Assembly (NCBI GenBank): GCA_022360575.1
Contig: JAKSCO010000084.1
Location: 1-32,361 of the forward strand
Length of the DNA: 32,361 nt
Direction: 5' to 3'
DNA from: Bacteroidales bacterium
Lineage (GTDB): Bacteria > Bacteroidota > Bacteroidia > Bacteroidales > UBA12077
A program made the translations under genes and the position numbers. The stretch's first letter is position 1. Every line of letters starts with the position of its first letter. The notes beneath the pieces are model-generated. The model was not told the DNA's origin, ran no database searches, and worked only from the letters and a program-made list of their open reading frames with translations. This document shows positions 25,316-32,361 of the stretch, one piece after another.

Positions 25316-28159
25316 TTATTCTGGGATTTGATAAAGATATGGGCTTGAATAAATCCCTATTTGCCTAATAGCTAATTGCAAGTTTAACATGTGAGGATGA
25401 AATGCATATATTGTTGGTACTCCTGCTCTCATTAAAGCCCTTGTAGTGTGTCCAACACAACTATTAAAAAGCAAATCCCAACGAGTTATTCTTGATGCAT
25501 AATTATTTATCGCATTTGTACTAACATTATTCAGTTTTATAGTCCAAGTACCTTTCTTCCCAACATATGAACTCCATTTTACATTTGCTCCTTTAATAGA
25601 ATTTTTCCATGTTGCAGACAAGCTTGAAGATTTCGAAACTGGACTGTCTGGACCAACAGAAACTAATGTATTTTCACTTTCGTCTGTTATTGAGCTATGT
25701 CCCCACCAGTCATCGCCATTTTTCGTGCTTGCTGAATTGACATCAACATTTTGACCTCCACCACTAAACAACGAAACTACATCTGGTAAATTAGCTAAAG
25801 CTCCAAAGGTATATCCTAAGTCTTCAAACCATTTATTATCTCCATCAAACAAATAATTTAAAGCCCCTGTTCCAAAATCATATGAACCAAACCCAAAACT
25901 AACGCTCGGTTTCATCATACCTCCACTAAGAGCAGACATGGCAACCGAATAGCTATACGAACTAAAAACTATCGCAGCTGTATTCGCCATAACTCCTGCA
26001 GCAGCTTCAATTCCAGCTCCCAAAGCACCAGAAAATCCTCCAATAGCAGCACCTCCAAACATATAAGCATATGTTTGCCAATTACCCAAATCATATCCTT
26101 TAGAGGTTGCAATTTTGTAACCCGTAAATCCTCCAATGATAGCACCTATGGCAAAAGCAAACCAAAAGAATTCCCCATCCGGGTCGGTATACATTAGCGG
26201 GTTGTTCAAACAATAGGCATATCTATTAAAATTAATAGGTAAGTCGGGTGCTTGCACATATGGGTCGGGGCTAATAAACATTCCTAGCTCGGGATCGTAA
26301 AAACGACCATTCATATTTATCATACCTACATTGCCCAAATATTTAGAACCTATAAGCCCCTCTTGGTCTAAGTGTTCGTGTCCGGTAAAACCTCGGCGCA
26401 ACCATGGTAATGGATTCTTAACAAATTTTCGAGCTCCATTTAAATCATTACTGAATTTTATACCCCAAGCATTGTAATAATAACTGGCAGCAAGTTGTTG
26501 CTTGTTATCGGTAACCATCGATATCGAACCCAAATGATCGGTATGTATGTAATACATATTACCCTCTCCACTCTCGTTTTTTTTGTAAATTGCGGTTAAA
26601 CCCGAAGGCGAATAAATATAATACAAGTTAAATATTTTATTGTCTTCTTCGTGTCGCTCAAAACTACCAAAGTAATAAACTTTTCGTTTTACTTTACCCC
26701 GATATATTACTGTCATAAGCTTTCGTTTATGATCAGGACCATAAGTAAACTGGTAGTTATAATCACCTTGCTCGAAAGTAGCTACTTTGCCAAACTTAGT
26801 ATAAGTTATCGATTGGTTTTCGGGATTATACTGAGGGCTCTTTGTTATAGACAATACAGCATGCCGATGACGAGCATATTGAAAATCGCCTATTCCGGTT
26901 TTCGATTCTATCGACCCAGGTGATCTGTCGGAATAATTTACGCTAACATTTAACCCAGCCCAATTATTTACTCTTACCTGTGTTAACTGGTTGTTTTCGT
27001 CATAACTAAAATTTTCGGTTGTATTCGAGTTTATCATTCCGGTTCGGCTTTCTAAAACGCCTTTTTGTGCATTAAAGTTATACGAAAGTGTTGTTCGATT
27101 AAAATTACTACCAAAGCTTATGCTCTTTAATAAATTTTTATCATCGTAAACAAAGTTTGTTCTTAATTCGTTTCCATTTTTATATTGTGTAATGTTTCCG
27201 AAATTATCTACATCTAACAATTTCCATATCATTTCATTTTTATTGTTACGTATTTCTATTAAATCACCTGTTTGGTTGTAGATATTAATTATGCCAAAAT
27301 TGTCAGGATAATTTACAGTTTGTACTCGTCCATACTCATCGTACCCGTAGGACATTTGCATTTTACGATCGCCCACACGCTCGGTTAAATTAATTATGCG
27401 ACCATACTTATCGTAATCAAAGTTTTGGTATTCACCTTCGTTGTCCGATATTTTATCTACTTGATTTATACCACTGCCTTCGGTTATATATTCGTATCGA
27501 ATATTGTTTCCAAAATCATTAACTGTTTTTACACGTCCCATTAAATCGTATGTAGCCGAATAATTTCCTAATGGTGTTTTTTTAGATTTTAATTGACCTA
27601 AAGCATTGTAATTAAAATCATATGTTCCGGCATCGGGATCGTTCAATTTATCTTGATAACCATTGGCATCGTATGTTAAATTAATAGAAGAACCTAAGGT
27701 TGAGGTATTCTTTAATTGCCCATTGCTCAAATAATTGTAATTAATAGCTATTTTATTGTTTATTACTTGAGTTGTATTGCCTGCATCGTCGCAAATAGTC
27801 TCCTTAACCTTACCCGATGGATAAGTAACTTTTAGTTTTTTACCCATATAATCCATGGTTGTTGTTAAACCATTATTGCTTATAGTTTTTTTACGACCAT
27901 ATTTATCGTAAGTATATCTTGTTACATGTTGCGATGTATATGCATTATTATAAGGAGCTATTGTTTTTATAATTTGTCCTTTGTCGTTGTATTCGGTGGT
28001 CGACAAAATAATCCCTTTAAAACTTTGTGTTTCTGTTTTTATTTCGCGCCCCAATTTGTCGTAATACGTTTTTACATATGGAGCCCCCGATGCTTTCTCC
28101 AACTTATAATAGCCATTATCTGTCCATCCGGTTTCGACAGTAACAACATTTCCATCAGG
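25316..28159 (-). CDS. RHS protein, C-terminal part, after in-frame amber codon
   Basis: This frame continues directly from the upstream RHS frame beyond a TAG at 28160-28162. The first usable start downstream is uncertain; a TTG at 28102 gives 928 residues. Counting from that TTG, residues 1-598 are YD repeats ('YDKYGRKKTI', 'YDANGYQDKL', 'YDLMGRVKTV'). The RHS-associated core occupies 599-644 ('RFYDPELGMFISPDPYVQ', 'NRYAYCLNNPLMYTDPDGE'), and a Gly-rich hydrophobic segment follows at 645-730. The C-terminal variable domain (about 792-928) contains 'DDWWGHSSI' (His802) and 'NSCVGHTTRALMRAGVP' (Cys882). That is a His-before-Cys order suggestive of a permuted papain/NlpC-P60-like enzyme. If the TAG is real and not read through, this half lacks a signal peptide and should be inactive. 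Confidence 0.8.
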   Translation of the reverse strand, partial: PDGNVVTVETGWTDNGYYKLEKASGAPYVKTYYDKLGREIKTETQSFKGIILSTTEYNDKGQIIKTIAPYNNAYTSQHVTRYTYDKYGRKKTISNNGLTTTMDYMGKKLKVTYPSGKVKETICDDAGNTTQVINNKIAINYNYLSNGQLKNTSTLGSSINLTYDANGYQDKLNDPDAGTYDFNYNALGQLKSKKTPLGNYSATYDLMGRVKTVNDFGNNIRYEYITEGSGINQVDKISDNEGEYQNFDYDKYGRIINLTERVGDRKMQMSYGYDEYGRVQTVNYPDNFGIINIYNQTGDLIEIRNNKNEMIWKLLDVDNFGNITQYKNGNELRTNFVYDDKNLLKSISFGSNFNRTTLSYNFNAQKGVLESRTGMINSNTTENFSYDENNQLTQVRVNNWAGLNVSVNYSDRSPGSIESKTGIGDFQYARHRHAVLSITKSPQYNPENQSITYTKFGKVATFEQGDYNYQFTYGPDHKRKLMTVIYRGKVKRKVYYFGSFERHEEDNKIFNLYYIYSPSGLTAIYKKNESGEGNMYYIHTDHLGSISMVTDNKQQLAASYYYNAWGIKFSNDLNGARKFVKNPLPWLRRGFTGHEHLDQEGLIGSKYLGNVGMINMNGRFYDPELGMFISPDPYVQAPDLPINFNRYAYCLNNPLMYTDPDGEFFWFAFAIGAIIGGFTGYKIATSKGYDLGNWQTYAYMFGGAAIGGFSGALGAGIEAAAGVMANTAAIVFSSYSYSVAMSALSGGMMKPSVSFGFGSYDFGTGALNYLFDGDNKWFEDLGYTFGALANLPDVVSLFSGGGQNVDVNSASTKNGDDWWGHSSITDESENTLVSVGPDSPVSKSSSLSATWKNSIKGANVKWSSYVGKKGTWTIKLNNVSTNAINNYASRITRWDLLFNSCVGHTTRALMRAGVPTIYAFHPHMLNLQLAIRQIGIYSSPYLYQIPE

Positions 28160-31100
28160 CTAAGTTGTTTTTGTTAAATTACCCCAAGTATCATAAGTAT
28201 ATGATGTTGTTAATCCGTCGAATCCTATTTTCGATTGCAATAAACCCAACTCGTTATATGTAAATTTATTGATTTGCCCTAACTCATTTGTTGCCGATTT
28301 TACATAACGACCCGTTTTATCGTAGGTTTTATAAATTTTACTCTCTACTAAATCATCTGTAGGAACAGTTTGTGCTATTACATTACCAAATTTATCGTAA
28401 CTATAAGTTGTTTTTATTCCTTTTGAACTCGAACTACTTAAATTTCCGTTGTTATCGTAAGTAAACGTTTTGGTTTTAACATCAGGAGTCTCTGTTTTGT
28501 ATGTTGTTTTTACAATCGAACTAACTATTCTCGACTTACACCAAGCTCCTTTTTTCTCGAACACATTGGTTGTTATAACAGTTTTATCGTTTCCTGATTT
28601 TTGTTTTACACTTAATAAATTACCATAAGTATCGTATTTAAAATCCGATTGTGTGTTGGTTATATTGGTTAAACCATCGGTTCTCGAAACAGTAGTTGGA
28701 TGATTAAATATTAATTTGGGGTTTTGAGAAAACGTTTCAGGTTTAAACCGGGTCGTATTAGTAGATATTAATTCGTTTCCATTGTAAACTTTTTTCGACT
28801 GTTCTTTTACCACAAAAAATTCTTTATTTATTGTATTCGACACAACAGTTTTGAATCCTGTTAAACCATCTGTTTTTTGTATTTCAGCAAAACCTAATAA
28901 ACCTTTACCTTTGTTACAAACCAAATTCTTATATTTATAAGAGTGCTTATAATTTATCAAATCATTAGTTGTTTGTACAAAAACAACTACATTTAATGGT
29001 ATTTGAAGGTTTAGTAAACTAGAATTAGCAACATTACTTGATTTAGAATAAAAATTGCCTTGAGTTAAAAATTTATAATTAAATTTTATAATATTTTTAT
29101 AACCATCAGTTATAGATTTTAATAAACCGTACTTGTTTTTTCCAAAAAAATATAATTTATAAGGAGATGCATAATGAGATCTAGTAAATAAGTCTTTTTT
29201 TCCATCTCCATTAAAATCTCCCCAATAATAGGAACTACAAATACTAACACAACTCGCTTCTTTTTTAAATTCCAATCCTCTATTATAAAATCTATTTAAG
29301 ATATGATCCGAAGCACTCCCATTTTTCCAATTAGGGTAAGTTTCAATTATATCATCTAATCCATCATTATTTAGATCTTGTACCAAAAATTTAATACCGT
29401 TAATTGCTTTTAATCCTTTTAAAGGAATGTCTTCATAACTTATAAGATAATCTGTCCCTGTAAAAAGAGCCACTCTCCATCTATTGTCTGAGTAAAAAAG
29501 AATATCTAATTTGTGATCTCCATTAAAATCACCAAAATATGAATTACCTAATTCATAATCAATATTTTTACTACAAATCAATTCTACCTTATTATTTAAA
29601 GGATTATAACTATGAATTTTAACTATTTTCCCTTTTATTGTTCCAATATCCACTCTTCCATCTCCATTAAAATCTCTTATCTCAATTTTATCTGGATTAC
29701 CTAAATAAAAGTAATTACATCCTATATTCTTCAAAAATCCTGTTCTATCCGTATTTGGATCTCTTGCTAAGTAATCATCTTCACCATTACCATTAAAATC
29801 TCCTGAAAAAAGAATAACCTTATCACCTAAATTTGAGTTATGAAAATCGAATTTTTCACTTCCTCTCACTAATGTACTCCCATTATAGTAATAGAAATAA
29901 AAATATTCTCTTGAATATGAACATTCCTGACAATGTTCTTCCTCCTCTATTTTATCTTCGGCTGGATCAATATTGCCATCTTCATCTTCATCAGATTCAC
30001 AATTACATTTATACGTGATTCTTTTTGTTCTTTGCCATAACAAATCCATATCTCCATCATTATCTACATCTGAAATATATAATCTCTTATACCCACTAAC
30101 AGAACCTTCCTTTCTTATAAAACTATCCCCTGTTTTTTTTGCAATAAATAAATACCATTTATCCCAATAATCCGAATTATATTTTGGTTTACTAACTACT
30201 ATAAAATCAGTCAATCCATCTCCATTAAAATCAGCAAATTGTGGCTCACTATAATAACGTTTTGTATTGCTAGAAAAATTTTGATCGAAAGTTTTTTCTA
30301 GTTTATTCTGATCTATTTCATTCCAATTAAAAATTGTAGAGTTGTGTTTTTCGTTGGCAGCATTGCTTTCAACTATTTCGTTTAAACAACTTTCGCCTAC
30401 AGCATTTTTAAAATATTTCAAATCGTACTTACGCACTATTTTCTGGTTTGTTTTAACTTTGATATTACGTAATAGAGCTCTTTTCAAAATTTCATAATCT
30501 AAAACATACGAAGATCTTTGATCATCTCTCTTATCATAAAAAAATGTCACAGAACTATGTGGTGCTAAACCTTGGTTTCCGCTATAATCAATTTGCTTTA
30601 TACAAATATCATTAAAACCTATTGTAATATACTTATAGGTCATATAATTACCATTGTTGTCGGTAACTTTATTCAGATAATAAACCAAAGGATGCTGCTT
30701 AGTTCCCAGTTTTAAACGCGAATCGGCAGTGTTTCCATACTCAAAAATTTTACCATCTTTGGTTTCAACTTTAAAATACAAACCCACCGAACCTTTAACA
30801 AAACTTATTTTTGCAAAAGAATTCTGTTCGGTACGATACTCGCTATTTTCTATACCATAAGTGCCTCCAACTTTTAATAAACGCTGCCCATCAAAAGTAA
30901 ATCTATCGTTCTCAGTTAACGATAAAGACGAACTTTTACCATCAAAATAGAAATTTTGATTTGTTCGGCTTATTGCCGATAAACCCGTTAAGTTAAATCC
31001 TTTTCCTAATACAGTACGCCCCTGCTGGCTATTGTACGATATAGCAAGTTGTGGCTGCATACCTGCCGTACCTGCCGGAACAGCTATCTGTATTGTATAA

Positions 31101-31441
31101 GTAGCTGCTCCCGTTGGCGAAACATCAGCCTTACCTGCCAAACTACCAATAGACAAGCCTTTGTTTAACTTTCGGCTCTCTCCGTTTATTTCTGTCGCTA
31201 AATAATCGGCAGGACAAGCCATATCTGGATTTACAAAAAAACGCATATTTCCTCTTTGTGAAAATCCAGGTTTGAGCACTATTGCATCACGAGCACTACA
31301 TCGACCCCGTAATGCTCGTCGTTCTTTTGATGTAAAAGGCTTTCTTAACTCTAATCTTTTTTTATTCTTAAGATGTATCGGCCCAAAAGAACTTAATACT
31401 AAAATTAATGGTAAGATTAATAAAATGTATTTTTTCCTCAT
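28160..31441 (-). CDS. SpvB/FG-GAP/RHS protein, N-terminal part ending at in-frame amber codon
   Basis: 1093 residues to the TAG. A signal peptide (1-20) is followed by an SpvB-like region (about 100-380: 'SPTGAATYTIQIAVPAGTAG', 'MQPQLAISYNSQQG'). From about residue 400 there are seven FG-GAP/VCBS calcium-binding-type repeats ('FADFNGDGLTDFIVV', 'ISDVDNDGDMDLLW', 'IRDFNGDGRVDIGT', 'WGDFNGDGKKDLFT' and others). A Tc-toxin-B-like middle part and the first YD repeats ('YDTYGNLLSVKQ', 'YDKFGNVIAQT') complete it. It ends abruptly in a YD repeat, and the next codons continue the same repeat in frame. The intact protein would be 2041 residues. Its ATG is 2 nt after the stop of the VGIGT gene at 31444, so the two are probably coupled. 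Call it a pseudogene if the TAG is confirmed and not suppressed. Confidence 0.85.
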   Translation of the reverse strand: MRKKYILLILPLILVLSSFGPIHLKNKKRLELRKPFTSKERRALRGRCSARDAIVLKPGFSQRGNMRFFVNPDMACPADYLATEINGESRKLNKGLSIGSLAGKADVSPTGAATYTIQIAVPAGTAGMQPQLAISYNSQQGRTVLGKGFNLTGLSAISRTNQNFYFDGKSSSLSLTENDRFTFDGQRLLKVGGTYGIENSEYRTEQNSFAKISFVKGSVGLYFKVETKDGKIFEYGNTADSRLKLGTKQHPLVYYLNKVTDNNGNYMTYKYITIGFNDICIKQIDYSGNQGLAPHSSVTFFYDKRDDQRSSYVLDYEILKRALLRNIKVKTNQKIVRKYDLKYFKNAVGESCLNEIVESNAANEKHNSTIFNWNEIDQNKLEKTFDQNFSSNTKRYYSEPQFADFNGDGLTDFIVVSKPKYNSDYWDKWYLFIAKKTGDSFIRKEGSVSGYKRLYISDVDNDGDMDLLWQRTKRITYKCNCESDEDEDGNIDPAEDKIEEEEHCQECSYSREYFYFYYYNGSTLVRGSEKFDFHNSNLGDKVILFSGDFNGNGEDDYLARDPNTDRTGFLKNIGCNYFYLGNPDKIEIRDFNGDGRVDIGTIKGKIVKIHSYNPLNNKVELICSKNIDYELGNSYFGDFNGDHKLDILFYSDNRWRVALFTGTDYLISYEDIPLKGLKAINGIKFLVQDLNNDGLDDIIETYPNWKNGSASDHILNRFYNRGLEFKKEASCVSICSSYYWGDFNGDGKKDLFTRSHYASPYKLYFFGKNKYGLLKSITDGYKNIIKFNYKFLTQGNFYSKSSNVANSSLLNLQIPLNVVVFVQTTNDLINYKHSYKYKNLVCNKGKGLLGFAEIQKTDGLTGFKTVVSNTINKEFFVVKEQSKKVYNGNELISTNTTRFKPETFSQNPKLIFNHPTTVSRTDGLTNITNTQSDFKYDTYGNLLSVKQKSGNDKTVITTNVFEKKGAWCKSRIVSSIVKTTYKTETPDVKTKTFTYDNNGNLSSSSSKGIKTTYSYDKFGNVIAQTVPTDDLVESKIYKTYDKTGRYVKSATNELGQINKFTYNELGLLQSKIGFDGLTTSYTYDTWGNLTKTT

Positions 31442-31443
31442 AT

Positions 31444-32148
31444 CTATTTATTTTCTAAGTTATCCATTCGTTTAGTTAGTTTTTCTATCAGCTCTTGCTG
31501 CTTAATGGTGTGTAGTGTTAACTCCTCAATTTTTTGCAATAGCTTAGCATTCATTTCGCCTACCGAAACACCTTGCTCTTTAACCTCATTTGTTGTTGGA
31601 ATCTCTGGCAAATGTTTGTTTTCTTTTATAAAAGCATCCAACTCGCTCAGCGACATTAAATCGTAATTGCTATCGAATACAAAATCGGCCCACGCTGCTG
31701 TTGTTACAACAACTTCGCGTGCTCCTATCTTGCCTTCGACTGCTAATTTGTAACTACCTGGGTCGGTCGTTCCAATACCCACATTGCCATTAGAAGCAAT
31801 TCGCATTCTCTCAGTAATTCCAATTGTATCTCCATTCCAAGTACTAAATATTATATTCGCACGCTCGTGAGGATTAACTCCTAACGTATTATTTTTAACA
31901 CAAATAGTAGCCACAGGAGGATTTGACGAATATATATTGTAAAAATTCAAACTACCTACTAGTCCGCCTCTTTGAGATTGGGAACCTGTACTTGATATAC
32001 ATCCCCGAACATCTAATTTTGTTTTAGGAAGAGGAACTCCTATACCTACTTTACCTTCAATTTTATAATCACCTAACTGATTCCATTGTTGTGCACTTAG
32101 CCCTAGGGCAAACAAAGCACATGCTACTGTAAATAATGTTTTTTTCAT
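31444..32148 (-). CDS. Secreted VGIGT-repeat protein preceding the RHS gene
   Basis: 234 residues with a signal peptide (1-19, ending 'LGLSAQ'). It has two VGIG(T/V) repeats ('GKVGIGVPLPKTKLDVRG', 'GNVGIGTTDPGSYKLAVEG') and the same C-terminal block as the gene at 3448 ('GKIGAREVVVTTAAWADFVF', 'LSELDAFIKENKHLPEIPTT', 'GVSVGEMNAKLLQKIEELTL'), ending in a coiled coil. It starts 4 nt after the stop of the preceding paralogue and stops 2 nt before the RHS start, so all three are likely cotranscribed. A fibre-like surface role is inferred. Confidence 0.78.
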   Translation of the reverse strand: MKKTLFTVACALFALGLSAQQWNQLGDYKIEGKVGIGVPLPKTKLDVRGCISSTGSQSQRGGLVGSLNFYNIYSSNPPVATICVKNNTLGVNPHERANIIFSTWNGDTIGITERMRIASNGNVGIGTTDPGSYKLAVEGKIGAREVVVTTAAWADFVFDSNYDLMSLSELDAFIKENKHLPEIPTTNEVKEQGVSVGEMNAKLLQKIEELTLHTIKQQELIEKLTKRMDNLENK

Positions 32149-32152
32149 GATT

Positions 32153-32361
32153 TTAATGTTTATTTAATAATTCTTCTATTATTTTATTTTGTTTGATATT
32201 TTCATTCTTAAGTTCAATAACATATAATGTTAACTCCTCAATTTTTTGCAATAGCTTAGCATTCATTTCGCCTACCGAAACACCATTTTCGCTTACCTCT
32301 TTTGTTGTTGGTATTTCGGGTAGGTGTTTGTTTTCTTTTATAAATGCATCTAAATCGCTCA
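32153..32361 (-). CDS. VGIGT-repeat protein, C-terminal end only (runs off the window)
   Basis: The last 69 codons of a third paralogue are visible, reading 'SDLDAFIKENKHLPEIPTTK', then 'GVSVGEMNAKLLQKIEELTL', and ending '...IIEELLNKH' before TAA at 32153-32155. The start lies beyond the window edge. The stop is 4 nt from the next start at 32148, which indicates an operon. Confidence 0.85.
   Translation of the reverse strand, partial: SDLDAFIKENKHLPEIPTTKEVSENGVSVGEMNAKLLQKIEELTLYVIELKNENIKQNKIIEELLNKH

Noticed and set aside
28100..28102. TTG as a true start for a separate RHS protein
   Set aside because: The reading frame is continuous with the upstream RHS frame apart from one TAG, and the codons between them continue the repeat, so a broken single gene is the simpler explanation.

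Overview
The window looks like a chromosomal segment of a low-GC member of the Bacteroidota, probably a marine or anaerobic Bacteroidales/Marinilabiliales-type organism. Supporting signs are a DUF5916 outer-membrane protein, secreted proteins with VGIGT repeats, a type IX secretion (T9SS) C-terminal sorting domain, a DUF4469/HU-like protein, AT-rich spacers without clear Shine-Dalgarno sequences, and TAnnTTTG-like promoter boxes. Genus-level placement is inference. No rRNA, tRNA, CRISPR array or complete insertion sequence was found.

Layout. Positions 1-1816 hold the 3' part of a DUF5916 gene ending at a strong terminator. A roughly 160-bp MITE-like inverted-repeat element (2137-2298) comes next, then a secreted transglutaminase-like protein (2330-3292). 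Two minus-strand genes follow, each with its own terminator: a VGIGT-repeat surface protein (3448-4332) and a small barrel-like exported protein (4759-5322).

The centre (5605-21199) is a plus-strand efflux cluster and the most unusual part of the window. It encodes an ABC ATPase; a 1116-residue ABC-2 permease carrying a degenerate M1-peptidase-like domain and a golvesin-like domain; a TolC-type channel; an RND adaptor lipoprotein; an RND pump; a second RND pump fused in frame to an ABC ATPase domain (1569 residues); and a small ABC-2 permease that overlaps the fusion gene by 4 nt. Two related ABC-2 modules therefore flank a tripartite RND system, and one of them is covalently joined to it. 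In the fusion, the first strand of the ATPase domain is separated from its Walker A part by about 180 residues containing four predicted membrane helices.

Behind a half copy of the MITE-like element lies a GT1-family glycosyltransferase (21387-22679). It is followed by a tandem array of 23-bp units, each able to form a hairpin. A minus-strand HU-like/DUF4469 gene and a 700-base spacer with an orphan terminator come next.

The right end (24318-32361) is a minus-strand polymorphic-toxin-like locus. In transcription order it has two VGIGT-repeat proteins (the first cut by the window edge), a giant SpvB/FG-GAP/RHS protein interrupted by an in-frame amber codon, a small exported protein in the position of an immunity gene, and a short T9SS-sorted protein with one YD-like motif. 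The RHS C-terminal domain shows a His...Cys arrangement suggestive of a permuted papain/NlpC-like enzyme.
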